From: Acidobacteriota bacterium
Lineage (GTDB): Bacteria > Acidobacteriota > Terriglobia > Acidiferrales > UBA7541
Length of the DNA stretch: 64,000 bases
NCBI GenBank assembly: GCA_003223215.1
Contig: QHYH01000087.1
Span: forward strand, 62,001 to 126,000
Reading direction: 5' to 3'
Shown here: positions 53,061-63,600 of the stretch, in pieces
How positions within the stretch are numbered: the stretch's first letter is position 1
How the letters are laid out: the number at the start of each line of letters is the position of its first letter
Position numbers and translations under genes: made by a program
The notes under the pieces: generated by a model
Database searches by the model: none
What the model was told of the DNA's origin: nothing
The model's input: the letters and a program-made list of their open reading frames with translations, nothing else

Positions 53061-55066
53061 GCTAGATACTGCTCCACTGCGTCTGACGGGTAGCTGATCT
53101 TGACGTCCTGTACGTGTCCCTCCGCTGCAGCGCGTGCGGTCAGTTTCGAATTGATGCCTGCCCAGTACGTTGGCACATTCAACTTCTTGTGTCGCGCCAC
53201 AACCTGATCGCGCAGCTTGGGCTCGAAGTGCACGGCGTATTCGTCGACCAACCCCTTGATGGCGTCATAATCGCCCTCGGCTTTGATGCGCATTAATTCT
53301 GTCAGTAGCATTCCCACGCCTTGGCGCATTTTCGCGTAATCCTGTACGCGTATATAGGTTTTTTCGTCGCGGTCGAATTGTTCGATGGCTCCGGGGACGC
53401 GCGCGCGGATGTAGTTCACGATCAACTGCCGGTCGCGTTGGTGATCCTCTTCGATGGAGTCGCCCTTCGGAATGCGGCGCAATTGCGTCAACGCCGCCAT
53501 CGCTGCGCTGTCGTACATGGCCTTGGCGACCTCTTCCTGATTGCTGACCAACCCCAGCTCTTTCAGCTTCGGATCCCACGCGTTCCATAGCGCGCTGAGG
53601 TCTGCGCGACCCTCTTCCAGCGTCGAGAAATAGCCCTTCAGATACGGCTCGGCTCCGCCCTTTAAGCGTTCGCTTAGCTTTCCGGAACCATGCCCAATTA
53701 CTTCGTGAAGAGCGGTCATCAGATCTCCGGCTTCATTTCCGTACTTGACGCTGCGTTCGGCAATTTCCGGGCTCGCCGAAAACTCTTTGGCCATTACGTC
53801 TCCCGTAGCGTTATTGAGCGCCCGAGTGCTGCTGGTAAACAGAAAATTCTTTGTGCCGTATTTCTCATGAATTTCGTTTTCATTCGGCAAGTTATCGCCA
53901 ATCACTGACACGCTGAAATCCCCCGCCTCGACAAGCGTCTCGACGGCTTTCACCACTGGCGGCTGAAACGTTTGCTTCCTGTACTTCGCATCCCAGGGTG
54001 CTTTTTCCTCGAAGTAGTCGGCGTTTTGACCCAGGCGGATCATCATTTCCGTGACCGGTTTGTCGGTGATACTGACGAAGGTTTGCGAACTGGCCTTCGC
54101 TCCTCTGGCGTCCCGGTAAATTTCGACGAAGCCGTTGACAAAATCGACGATCGCGTTGTTCTGGACCCAATCGATTCCGAATCGTAGCCAGTCGCCGGGA
54201 TCGCCTGTCTGGTAGTAGCGCACTAGATCCCTGATTACTTTGGCCTGGCTGGGATCCGCTACTAGCTGGGCCTTCTCTAGATACCCATTTGCGCGTTTCA
54301 AATATGTCGCGTAGAGCCCGGGAGCAACTTTCCCGTCTGGCGTCCCCGCGCGATAGACCTCTTCTTCCAACTTGCCGTTCTTGCCTCGCGCCACGCGCGA
54401 GTTCAGCGGATGGGTATCGTGAAAATCCTTCAGATCTGCCAGCGTTACGCCAACATAGAACGTATTCGAACTCGCCCGGATGGCGTCCAGCCCACCAGTC
54501 GGATTCTTTGCTGTGAGCATCGGCTCGAAATTGGCGTCAAACAACGAATCGCGCAGATTCTCCAATTCCGCGTTCAACTCCGCGGATGTTGTAATCGGCG
54601 GAAGATCACCGCTCTTACTCGAGAACGCGCCGCTCTTCTGCGCAATCAGCGCAGCCTGCTTCAGTTCCTCGAAAGCGAAGCCCGGTAGGAATTTCTGCGA
54701 GGTCAGTTCGTTGTGATTGCCTTTATTGGCCCAGAAGAGCTTCGCGAAATCCGTGATCCTGGTGCGCACACCTGCGTCGATCCCTTTCGGGTGTGCAACG
54801 ATTCCCTCGAGCAGCCGTTTTTGCCGCAAACCGAATCTTGAGAATTGATCGTAAACGATAGGATCGACAGCAATCGAGGCTTGTGTCAGCCAGTACGCTA
54901 ACTCCTGCTGCTTCGCGTCTAATGAATTGAAGCTTTCGGCTTCCACGCGCACAAATCCGGTCTCCGCAACTCGCTCCACGAGTGAATTATGCTGGCCGCT
55001 CTGGCCCATTGCGGCTGTGGCGCCGGATAGAACTAATAGAAACAGTTCAACGATTCGCTTGCACAA
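53003..55066 (-). CDS. Dipeptidyl-peptidase III-like zinc peptidase (family M49), secreted
   Basis: 687 residues from a TTG start with GGAGG five bases upstream. The signal peptide is ELFLLVLSGATAAMG. The zinc motif is HEVIGHGSGKL near residue 450, equivalent to the HELLGH motif of M49 enzymes, and the third zinc ligand is in TLEEGRADLSALWNAWD about 50 residues later. The body contains EAGDLMTALHEV and a C-terminal domain with RIKAEGDYDAIKGLVDEYAV. DPP III removes dipeptides from the N-terminus of short peptides. The secreted form complements the S9 peptidase and tricorn-like protease encoded in this window. Confidence 0.88.
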   Translation of the reverse strand: MCKRIVELFLLVLSGATAAMGQSGQHNSLVERVAETGFVRVEAESFNSLDAKQQELAYWLTQASIAVDPIVYDQFSRFGLRQKRLLEGIVAHPKGIDAGVRTRITDFAKLFWANKGNHNELTSQKFLPGFAFEELKQAALIAQKSGAFSSKSGDLPPITTSAELNAELENLRDSLFDANFEPMLTAKNPTGGLDAIRASSNTFYVGVTLADLKDFHDTHPLNSRVARGKNGKLEEEVYRAGTPDGKVAPGLYATYLKRANGYLEKAQLVADPSQAKVIRDLVRYYQTGDPGDWLRFGIDWVQNNAIVDFVNGFVEIYRDARGAKASSQTFVSITDKPVTEMMIRLGQNADYFEEKAPWDAKYRKQTFQPPVVKAVETLVEAGDFSVSVIGDNLPNENEIHEKYGTKNFLFTSSTRALNNATGDVMAKEFSASPEIAERSVKYGNEAGDLMTALHEVIGHGSGKLSERLKGGAEPYLKGYFSTLEEGRADLSALWNAWDPKLKELGLVSNQEEVAKAMYDSAAMAALTQLRRIPKGDSIEEDHQRDRQLIVNYIRARVPGAIEQFDRDEKTYIRVQDYAKMRQGVGMLLTELMRIKAEGDYDAIKGLVDEYAVHFEPKLRDQVVARHKKLNVPTYWAGINSKLTARAAAEGHVQDVKISYPSDAVEQYLAYGSLYDKSLLPADKPEKK

Positions 55067-55407
55067 TGCTTCCTCCTTGGCCCCAAGCTAACAAGTTCAA
55101 CCTCGCTGACGAGCATTAATCGCTTTGGACTGCAACCACAACGGGCTATGCGGTTTCCCTTCTTTGGCAGAGGCTCATTGTATTCGCAAGGCGTCTCGAA
55201 TGTCTCCATGGTTGATTCTCGGATGGGCCCACTGAGGTTCGCTTTTCGACGGAACGCCACTTTGCGGCTCAAACCTGCTTGCCGTCTTCAGGGTATGCTG
55301 AAATCACACGAAGAAACGGATGCCTGGGCCGGCCCGGGCGACATCATCGATACGGGTGTCCTCGGCTGTCTTCGCGTTCATCTATAAAAAGGCCGCACAG
55401 GCGTCCG
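55067..55407. other. Intergenic region, no gene seen
   Basis: About 340 bp upstream of the M49 gene. Several overlapping short ORFs are present, none with a domain or a ribosome binding site. Confidence 0.3.
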
Positions 55408-55689
55408 ATGATGGTAGCCACCTGCGCGCGCACGGCCGCAGGACTCGGGCGCTTTCCCGCACCCATCCTGCCTGGCTATTTGTTCTATGCTGGCGTGGAT
55501 CTACTGAGCCTTCTTGGCGACTTGATGGTCCATCGCGCTGTCCATCGCGTTTATCTCTTCGTGCTTCCTCCGTTCATCCTTGGCCAGACGATCGTGACCT
55601 ATATTGCCTATCACAACGTGCCGTTCTGGCCGACAATCGCCCACGCGCTACTTGGATTGCAGTGGTCGAACCGTGCTTGCTGCCTGTGA
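55408..55689 (+). CDS. Small membrane protein, possibly a truncated gene
   Basis: 93 residues from the ATG at 55408. The part GRFPAPILPGYLFYAGVDLL, then LVLPPFILGQTIVTYIAYHN-like sequence, contains two membrane helices separated by a charged loop (MVHRAVHRVYLF). There is no good ribosome binding site. The preceding sequence is open in another frame (SIRVSSAVFAFIYKKAAQ), so this could be the C-terminal piece of a larger decayed protein. The family is not recognised. Confidence 0.35.
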   Translation: MMVATCARTAAGLGRFPAPILPGYLFYAGVDLLSLLGDLMVHRAVHRVYLFVLPPFILGQTIVTYIAYHNVPFWPTIAHALLGLQWSNRACCL

Positions 55690-55777
55690 CTAGCAGCTGC
55701 TTTGGACGGATGGTCGGCAAGCCGCACGTGTGATTTTCAAGTGTCCGCTAAGCCAACTACCAGCAGTTGGTTCTGAT

Positions 55778-56965
55778 TCAGCGTCGGTTGGCTTCGGTCA
55801 GAGCGAGAACGGCGTAAGCCGTCGCTGCGTCGTTCATGAAGCGCGTGGTATCCGGACCTAGGTGATGCTCTTCGTTTTTGTTTAAAGAGTAGGCGGGCCA
55901 GTAGCCTTCCGTCTTGTATTGATTAGCCGCCAGCCAAGCGATCGCCTGCCTCTGTTGTGCATTTTCCGGTGAAATCCCCGCTTGTTGCAGCGCGAAAGTG
56001 ATCAACCCGGTGGCATACCCGTCGCTCTTCCCTTCCTGTGGTGTTCCGTCCCGTCGTTTCCAGGCCCCAGCCAGTGAGGACAGGCTCCAGCCTCCATCCG
56101 CCTGCTGCTTAGCCAGAACCTCATTGATGATCGCCCGTTGCTGTTCCGGCTTGAGAAGTCCGGGCAACCTTGCCGAGGCCCACAAAAGAACGACACGATT
56201 GAAGGTGGGCTGCGCCGTGCTTTCGCGGTTCAAGTATTTCCGCAGCATCTTGAGGTTATTTTGGATTTCGGGCCTGGCGCGGTAATTCGCGGGGGCAGTG
56301 CCCGCTGCGATGGCCGCAAGAGCGGCTCCATAATAGTCTGAATCGTCCGCTTCCCACGGCTCATTAGCGAACCGCAGCCACAACCACGCACCCCTTTTTC
56401 GTCCTTTGATTTGCTGCTCCGCCCACATGTTATCCAACGCCGCGCGCGCGTCGTTGCTGAGTTCCCGGTTCTCGGCTTCATTGCTGGCAAGAATCAGCGC
56501 GTTGAGAACAGATTCCGTTCCGCGAGACTCGGCCGTCTTGTACGCGCCGCGATCCGCGTCGCTGTAAAACGGCGCGATTTCCTTCCAAAGCCTTACACGC
56601 TTCTTGACATTGTCCAGGAGCCGGCGTTCGTTCGCCGACGGAGCTTGTTCTGCAAGTGCCTTTCGAAGAGCAGGCCGCGAAAGCGCGTAAGGCACTGCTG
56701 TGTGACATGACACACAGAAGGTATCGTGATCGCGGGCGGCCTTTGGCCATTCCATCCACCAGCTTTGCCTTTGATCGAGGTAAGCGGCGGCCGCCTTCTG
56801 ATCCCAGGAGCTTACGCTTTTCGTTCCAGGCTGATCGGCGTAAGTCGCCATAGCCTTCCTATCTCTGGAGCCAGCGGCTCTGGTGTCCGTGTGCCAACAG
56901 ACCGCAGTGATTCCCGCCACGAGGAACGCCGCTAGGGAGCCTATTTGCTGCACGCTCGAATTCAT
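55778..56965 (-). CDS. Secreted alpha/alpha-toroid protein with a CxxCH haem motif
   Basis: 395 residues; GGGAGG precedes the ATG. A hydrophobic N-terminal segment (IGSLAAFLVAGITAVCW) exports or anchors the protein. Residues about 80-95 hold FCVSCHTAVPYALS, a c-type haem attachment motif in a short domain. The remainder has repeated helices with squalene-cyclase-like features: NEVLAKQQADGGWSLSSLAG, then GYATGLITFALQQAG and YWPAYSLNKNEEHHLGPDTT. This is the fold of terpene cyclases and protein prenyltransferases, but the DxDD catalytic motif of hopene cyclases is not present. The role may be electron transfer or recognition; it is unknown. Confidence 0.75.
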   Translation of the reverse strand: MNSSVQQIGSLAAFLVAGITAVCWHTDTRAAGSRDRKAMATYADQPGTKSVSSWDQKAAAAYLDQRQSWWMEWPKAARDHDTFCVSCHTAVPYALSRPALRKALAEQAPSANERRLLDNVKKRVRLWKEIAPFYSDADRGAYKTAESRGTESVLNALILASNEAENRELSNDARAALDNMWAEQQIKGRKRGAWLWLRFANEPWEADDSDYYGAALAAIAAGTAPANYRARPEIQNNLKMLRKYLNRESTAQPTFNRVVLLWASARLPGLLKPEQQRAIINEVLAKQQADGGWSLSSLAGAWKRRDGTPQEGKSDGYATGLITFALQQAGISPENAQQRQAIAWLAANQYKTEGYWPAYSLNKNEEHHLGPDTTRFMNDAATAYAVLALTEANRR

Positions 56966-57105
56966 AGGGATCGCCTCCCATTACGCATAAGTCGAAAACA
57001 GATCTCGCGCTCCGAGCGAGGAAGCACAGAGATATCTATCGAGGTTACCACGATAACCGCGGCCCGACGTGCTTTTTGGGCCTGCCAACGAAAGCGCGCT
57101 GCGCA

Positions 57106-57402
57106 CAAATCTCCTCTCGCACCGAGGGCCCGGACCCGTCATATTGGCAGTGATCCGACGTCGAACGCTATGACCCGGATCTGTGAACCGACGAATTCTA
57201 TTTCCTTAACCAGGCAGGCCAAGCCGAAATTCAAAGCGACCTCTTGTACGACTACCGCACGAATGTCGACGCCTACCGCAAGTGGCAAGCACGGATGCGC
57301 GAGACACAACCACGCCTGCCGGTGATTTGGGGTAAGTATGACCTTTCGTTCGATCCAAGGGAGCCCGAGCGCTATCGCAAAGACGTACCGAACTCAGAAT
57401 AG
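57106..57402 (+). pseudogene. C-terminal remnant of an alpha/beta hydrolase with two TGA codons
   Basis: One plus-strand frame reads TEGPDPSYWQ, TGA, SDVERYDPDL, TGA, TDEFYFLNQAGQAEIQSDLL, then YRTNVDAYRKWQARMRETQP, LPVIWGKYDLSFDP and a stop at 57402. This is the lid and acid-residue region of epoxide hydrolase/haloalkane dehalogenase-like proteins (VIWGKYD carries the acid). Both TGA codons stand where Trp is expected. The N-terminal half with the nucleophile and the final His are absent. No ORF in the track shows this frame in full. Confidence 0.7.
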
Positions 57403-57530
57403 CTCCCGATAACGGGTTAACCGCTAAAGTCCGGCCCCGTTCTTGCGGGCGATCCCGTCTTTGTCCTAGCGCAAAACGAGGGTTGGCCGCCGATGCTATA
57501 CGATTTTGGTGCCCTCCACAGGTCCTAAGG

Positions 57531-57893
57531 ATGTTGAGCCGTAAGCGCAGACTTATAAGTCCAACGTCCCTGCTCGTCACCATGCTTTGTGCGGTCGTGG
57601 CATTCGGCATGTCCGTCCTATATCGCGACTACGCTGTGAAGGCCGCGGTGCCACTGATCTTCTTGATCGGCCTTATTCCTGTGGTACATCTATCCGGTCG
57701 GATGGCAAGTCTAGTAGTCGCGATTATTGCAGGTTTCATTTTTGCGGCGTGCTTATTTGAGCCATATGGAAGCCTTGCCATTCGCGGCGCAGCAGACCGA
57801 ATAGAAATGTTGGTGTTTGCAGTTGCCGCACTAGGAGTGATTCATTTTTCGCCAATCCCGGAGGGTCGGCGAAAGCCGACTGCACGAACCTAG
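57531..57893 (+). CDS. DUF4118-like membrane protein
   Basis: 120 residues from the ATG at 57531; the track adds 16 codons. Three or four membrane helices are seen: SLLVTMLCAVVAFGMSVLYR, then AAVPLIFLIGLIPVVHLSG, MASLVVAIIAGFIFAACLFE and IEMLVFAVAALGVIHFSP. The spacing, with YGSL at the end of the third helix, resembles the KdpD-type DUF4118 four-helix module, which usually precedes a histidine kinase. Here no kinase domain follows. It may be a stand-alone sensor module or a truncated kinase. Confidence 0.65.
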   Translation: MLSRKRRLISPTSLLVTMLCAVVAFGMSVLYRDYAVKAAVPLIFLIGLIPVVHLSGRMASLVVAIIAGFIFAACLFEPYGSLAIRGAADRIEMLVFAVAALGVIHFSPIPEGRRKPTART

Positions 57894-58159
57894 ACGATGG
57901 TCGTGCACAATCTGTTGCAGTTCGATTTCGCCCCAGAGACCAAACGCACACTTGGCCGCGTGACATAAAGCAGGAAAACTCCCGCAATAGTGACGCCAAC
58001 TGCTCCCTGAGGTGCGTGGGAAGGCAACCGGAATCCCACCCTGACTAGGACAAAGCCATTGATCCGACGAAGAACTATCAACACGAGTAAATCAGTAAAT
58101 CGCTAACGCGGAATCGTGGGCCCGAAAAAGAAATCCTGAGCGAGATTTTTAGTCTCAGC

Positions 58160-58300
58160 ATGGAGCAGACACGGGCGCTCGAAACGCGGCCGAGCGCCGA
58201 GGTAGTTGCCCAACGCGAAGAGCGTTTATACCGGATCCGAAGTCTCCTTCAGCAGGTCAGCCAAGATAAACATTCCAAGCTGATGGAGTTGTCCGAATGA
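58160..58300 (+). CDS. Small helical ORF, unknown
   Basis: 46 residues from the ATG at 58160 to the TGA at 58300 (MEQTRALETRPSAEVVAQRE, then RLYRIRSLLQQVSQDKHS). It is charged and helical, and the frame is open further upstream (PEKEILSEIFSLS) without a start codon. It could be the end of a lost gene. There is no clear ribosome binding site. Confidence 0.3.
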   Translation: MEQTRALETRPSAEVVAQREERLYRIRSLLQQVSQDKHSKLMELSE

Positions 58301-58721
58301 GCCAACAGTAGGCGGCGACTGCTCTTCATATCAGTCGTTAATCACTAAGTCGTGAGTGGTTTAGCAACCCCGCTTGCAATTGCGTGAAGAGCGCCCAATC
58401 TGTTTCTGCACCTCGGGGGAAACTCGACGCAATGTTTCCTACATAGGTCCTCTTCACTGAATCCCAGCCTTGAGCACGGAGCGAGACTCGCAAAGGGAGG
58501 CCTCCCTTCTAGGTTCTCTAGGGCAATCCCGATGGGGCTTGCCACGAAGGCATCGTAGAAAACTCCTTCTGGTTCACGAGTTGAACTCCATCTCGGTTTG
58601 CCCGCATATGTCACGGGGTGAGCGCGCGTGCCACGCACGCCGCGTTGATTCACGACCATGCCCATGGCCGCTACGTAACTAACGGGTTGATTTGGGCGCC
58701 AGGAATCTTGCCGGTTTCGGA
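58301..58721. other. Intergenic region, no gene seen
   Basis: About 420 bp. The minus ORF 58345-58665 and the plus ORF 58470-58682 overlap and neither has a domain. Confidence 0.3.
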
Positions 58722-59492
58722 CTAGTTCGTTGGCGGAAGCTCGAGGAGTGGCGGGTTAGCGTCGGGATGATCGCGCAGATATTGGTCCAAGGGCTCGTCG
58801 CGCATTACGACGCGAAATCCTCGGCGCGTGTTCACATCGATGGTTTTCTCGAAATCCAACTCGTCCGAGGCAGCTATCTCCTCGGTGGATTTCGCTCCAC
58901 GCTCCTCGATGGTAATGAAATGTACCTCGCTGTTCACGAACCAATAGTCGGCCACGCCATATACGGTGCCGTCTTTCAGATAAAGCCACACCAGGTCGCG
59001 GTCTCCGGGAACGTAGATGTACGCTGGATATTCATATGTGGGTAGGATGACGTAATTGTGAAAACCATACCCATAGGCAGAGAAAGGCGAGCCGCAGCAG
59101 TCAAATCCCCAACTCCAATAAGGACAGTAGTTCGGCCACCGTCCATAATTGAACCACCAGGCTGGCCCGAACCAGAAAAACCGTGGGCCGAAGAACACGC
59201 GGTGGCGAAAAATCTTAACTGGGCCCTGGTGAAAGGGGAAAGTATCCGGCTCGGCTCTCGCCGGACGCTGTCCGGTAAACACTCGCGGCCGCGAAATCGT
59301 CGTATGTGCTGCCGACGGTTGAACCGGTGGAACAAGTACACGCGGCGAGACCACGCGCCCGCCGGCTGCGGGGTGCGCAACAGCCCGTTGCGCCAACGCA
59401 ACAGCAGGCTGAAGGAAAGCGCAAGCCAGCACACAACCAACAACAAGCAAAAAGGTTCTGGGCATCGAACTGCGAACGGCGAATGGCGCCAT
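58722..59492 (-). CDS. Secreted aromatic-rich protein, unknown function
   Basis: 256 residues from the ATG at 59492, which has AAGGAGG eight bases upstream; the track ORF starts 33 codons earlier. The signal peptide is FLLVVGCVLACAFLQPAVAL. A Pro/Arg/Val-rich linker (about 35-90) is followed by a Trp/Tyr/Phe-rich part (FFGPRFFWFGPAWWFNYGRW; CPYWSWGFDCCGSPFSAYGY) and a beta-rich C-terminus (DLVWLYLKDGTVYGVADYWF) that resembles small modules in acidobacterial envelope proteins. The two cysteines in DCCG may form a disulfide. The function is unknown. Confidence 0.75.
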   Translation of the reverse strand: MAPFAVRSSMPRTFLLVVGCVLACAFLQPAVALAQRAVAHPAAGGRVVSPRVLVPPVQPSAAHTTISRPRVFTGQRPARAEPDTFPFHQGPVKIFRHRVFFGPRFFWFGPAWWFNYGRWPNYCPYWSWGFDCCGSPFSAYGYGFHNYVILPTYEYPAYIYVPGDRDLVWLYLKDGTVYGVADYWFVNSEVHFITIEERGAKSTEEIAASDELDFEKTIDVNTRRGFRVVMRDEPLDQYLRDHPDANPPLLELPPTN

Positions 59493-59797
59493 AGCGCTAC
59501 CCTCCTTGCAACCTCCTGGGTCGAAGCTGCGAGGATCGCACGGACCTAACACGCCTGTAATCTTAATACCTTTAGCTGGCCTTTGCATCACGAGCTTGCA
59601 TCAGGCCAAATCCAGTAAGCATGAACGAAGTGAACCTATTTTCTCGATTCAATTGGCTGTCCTGGGCGGACCTCCTTTCCATGCACTCCGAGAATGTGGG
59701 GTGAGTTCTCACTTTTACCGCTCGCAGGCGCCACACCAGGGTTGGTCACTTGGGTCACTTGGGTCACTTGCCCGGTAAGTCCTTGCGTGCATTCTTG
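59493..59797. other. Intergenic region with a short tandem repeat
   Basis: About 305 bp. It contains GGTCACTTGGGTCACTTGGG TCACTTG-type sequence at 59744-59770, a 10-bp unit present nearly three times. No gene was seen. Confidence 0.5.
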
Positions 59798-60526
59798 TCA
59801 TCTCTCAAACCAACGAACTTGGAATGCCTGAGCCGACCACTCCAAAAACTCAATCCGCGCAACGGCCTCCGGACGAAGCCAGACGCATTCCTTCATTTTT
59901 TCGGCGGTGAGTTCACCACCCCAGCGAGATTTGTTCGTGTCCGGCAGGTTAACAAAGGGCATCGTTGGGGATACGAGGGGACGGATTTTCTCGAAGACCT
60001 GGAGACGTGATGCCGGAACAAAGCCGTTGCGGACACGGGCAACATAGACCAAATCTTTGCCGCGATAGTAGCCGACGATGAGGGAGTCAAAGCCGTGTGG
60101 CCCAGGGACATATCCGCCGATCACATACTCCTGTCCCTGATTCACGCGGTATTTAATCCATGCGCCTGTGCGCTTTCCAGGCTCATACAAGCTATCTTTG
60201 CGCTTCCCGATGACGCCTTCAAGCTGTTGCTGGCGCACAGCGGCAAGCATGTCAATGGCAGCGATATCGCATTGCTCCGAGATGCGGATGCGGGACGAGC
60301 GCAGCTTGAGAACTGACTTCATGAGTTCTCGGCGTTTCGTCAGCGGCGTCTTCGTCGGGTCGCGCCCATTCCAAATGAGCAGGTCGAAGACGAAATAGCA
60401 AATGCGCGAGGCTCCGGCCGCGAAGTGCTGGAGACGGTGAAAATCCGATCGCTTCCGGCTCGTTTTGGCTGGATTTGGCTGATACCTACCGGTCGGGCCA
60501 GCGTTTCGTTTGCCTGATTTAAGCAT
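59798..60526 (-). pseudogene. Truncated LigD-type ATP-dependent DNA ligase (C-terminal part)
   Basis: 242 residues matching the end of NHEJ-type ATP-dependent ligases. The adenylation domain enters at motif IIIa (CYFVFDLLIWNGRD), continues through motif IV (QQLEGVIGKRKDSLYEPGKR) and motif V (GAWIKYRVNQGQEYVIGG), and the OB-fold domain follows (DSLIVGYYRGKDLVYVARVR). The N-terminal portion with the catalytic Lys (KxDG motif) is absent, and the first 35 residues are not ligase-like. The protein cannot form the enzyme-AMP intermediate. No Ku gene is nearby. The truncation lies just before the tricorn gene, so a deletion or rearrangement is probable. Confidence 0.82.
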
Positions 60527-60642
60527 TGCCGATTCCTGCTGTGCCTAACTCGATAAACGGTCTGGGTTGTGCACGGCATCGGTTACGCGCTTTTCAAAGC
60601 GTTGCAGTAAGATGTGGCGCCTAAGCGAGGGAGGTAAGAAAA

Positions 60643-63600
60643 ATGTTGCGATTCGTGGCCGGACTTTTTGCCCTGTTATTGGCGAATGTTTGCCTGGCGG
60701 ACGAAAATCCTCCCCTGCTATTACGGCATCCCACAGTGAGCGCGACGCAAATCGTCTTTGTGTACGGAGGTGATTTGTGGAGCGTTGCGAAAGAGGGAGG
60801 AACCGCGCAGCGGCTGACGGCCGCCAACGGAGCGGCGTCCCGACCGGTGTTTTCGCCGGACGGAAGTGAGATCGCCTTTACAGGCACGTACGACGGGAAT
60901 GCGGATGTTTATCTGATTCCGGCCGGAGGAGGCACGCCGCGGAGGCTAACTTATCATCCATCGCCGGACCTCGTTATGGGTTGGACGCGCGACGGAAAGC
61001 AAGTATTGTTTGCGTCCACGCGCAGCAGCAGCATCTCCCGACACAGCAAGCTTTTCACAGTATCGCGCGAAGGAGGATTTCCATCCGAACTGCCGCTGCC
61101 AATTGCCGCGGAAGGTTCGTATTCGCCCGACGGTAAGGACCTAGCCTACGTTCCGTTGGATCATGCCTTCGAGATTTGGAAGCGCTACCGCGGCGGGAGG
61201 ACTTCGCCGATTTGGATAGCCAAGCTTTCCGATTCCAGCGTGACCACCATTCCGCGCGACAATTCTAACGACTTCAATCCCATGTGGGTTGGCGATCGCG
61301 TGTTTTTCCTCTCCGATCGCGACGGACCGATGTCCCTGCTGAGCTATGACACGAAAACCAAGGGCGTCAGCGTGGCGCTGAAGAATGATGGGTTGGACTT
61401 CAAGTCGGCGAGCGCCGGGCCGGGCGCGATTGTGATCGAGCAATTTGGGGCTATCTGGCTTTACGATTTGAAAAGCGCAACGACCCATAAAGTTGATATC
61501 CGGATTCCTGCTGATTTGCCCCAGTTGCGTCCACGATTCATCAACGTCGCAAACAGAATCGCCAATGCGGATATTTCTCCGACAGGGTTGCGCGCTGTGT
61601 TCGAAGCGCGCGGCGAAATCCTTACCGTGCCTGCCGAAAAAGGCGACGTTCGTAACCTGACGAACACGCCCGGTGCGGACGACCGATATCCCTCGTGGTC
61701 TCCCGACGGGACCAGGATCGCGTACTTTTCGGATCAATCGGGAGAGGTCGCCCTCTATATCAAGAACCAAAATGGGCAAGGAGAAGCGCAGAAGGTCGAC
61801 CTGGGCACGCCGCCTTCCTATTTTTACCTCCCGACCTGGTCTCCGGACAGCAAGAAAATTGCCTACGCGGACAAGCGACTGCACTTGTGGTACGTGAACC
61901 TGGAAAACAAAACGCCGGTCAAAGTGTTTCGCGACCGCTTCACAGGCGACCAACAGATCTACCGGGCTGCCTGGTCCCCAGACAGCAGATGGCTAGCTTA
62001 CACGCAGCAAGAGTTAAGCCACATGCGCTCCGTGCATTTGTATTCACTGGAGACAGGGCACAGCCAGCGCGTTACGGACGGAATGAGCGATTCCTTTTCC
62101 CCGGTGTTCGACCGGAGCGGTAAATATCTTTATCTATTGTCGAGCACGGACGCAGGCCCGACCATGGACAGTTCGATGGACAGTTTTAACCGTCCGGTAA
62201 CCAGCAACATTTACGTCGCTGTATTGCGCAAAGACGTGCCTTCGCCGCTCGCACCTGAAAGTGACGAGGAGGGCCAGGGCAAAGTGGAAACAGGAAAGAC
62301 AGAAGCATCAAAGACAGACACCGCTAAGGCCGAAACGGCAAAGACCGACGGCCAGGAGAGGGAAAAACCGAAACCGCCGGAACCTGTAAAAGTGGATTTC
62401 GAAAAGATTGGCCAGCGTATCCTTGCGCTGCCGATTCCTGCAAGGAATTATTTGGAGATTATTCCCGGCAAGGAAGGCGTGCTCTTTCTTTTGGAGGGTC
62501 CGCTCGTCGATCCGCTCAACGGCCCCAGCACGCTGACAGCAAGCCGATTTGATTTGAAATCGCGCAACACCGACAAGCTGTTGGAGAACATCCGCTCGCT
62601 CCACGTGTCGTCGAACGGAGAGAAATTGCTTTACCGGCAAGCTGGTGGTCCGCCGCCGGCGGGAAATACGCCCCCGCCGCAGACTTGGGTGATCGCGCCG
62701 GTGCCGCCGGCGCCGTCTTCAAGCGGGCCTGGAGCGGTTGGCCCGGTTGGAGGAGGTGGTGGGCTTCCGGGAGCGAAAACTCTGAATCTAATTTCGATGG
62801 ATGTTCGTGTCGAGCCCATGACGGATTGGAAGGAGATCTATCACGAGGCCTTCCGCATCGAGCGCGATTTTTTCTATGACCCAGGATTTCACGGCCTCGA
62901 TCTGGCGGCTACGGAAAAGAAATACGCGGCTTATTTGCCGGGCTTAGCTTCGCGTGAGGACTTGAACTACATTTTCGCCGAGGCTATGGGCGAGCTCAGC
63001 GTGGGCCATCTGTTCGTTTCCGGCGGCGACGGTCCGGAAGTGAGACGCGTTCCTGTGGGACTTCTCGGAGCGGATTATAAGATCGAAAATGGGCGTTACC
63101 GTTTCGCGAAGATCTACGACGGCGAAAATTGGAATCCCCAGTTAAACGCGCCTTTGACGCAGCCCGGCGTGAATGTTGTTGAGGGTGAGTATTTACTGGC
63201 TGTCAATGAGCGCGAAGTGCGCGGCAGCGACAACATCTATGGCTTTTTTGAAGAGACCGCCGGAAAATCTGTGCTGCTCCGCGTGGGGCCGAATCCGGAC
63301 GGCACGGGCTCGCGCGACGTGGCCGTTGTCCCGGTTGAGAGCGAGTCCGGTCTTCGAGAATTGGCGTGGGTGGAAGGCAACCGCCGAAAAGTCGACCAGC
63401 TGAGTCATGGAAAGCTGGCGTACATCTATCTTCCCGACACGGCATCCGGGGGATACACGTTCTTTAACCGCTATTTCTTTGCGCAAGCCGGCAAGCAAGG
63501 AGCGGTCGTGGATGAGCGGTTTAACGGCGGCGGAGCAAACACGGACTACATTTTGGATTACTTGCGGCGCACATTGATGAACTACCGCACCACCCGTGAT

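Noticed and set aside
59744-59770. Short tandem repeat as a CRISPR array
   Set aside because: The unit is 10 bp and contiguous, with no spacers.
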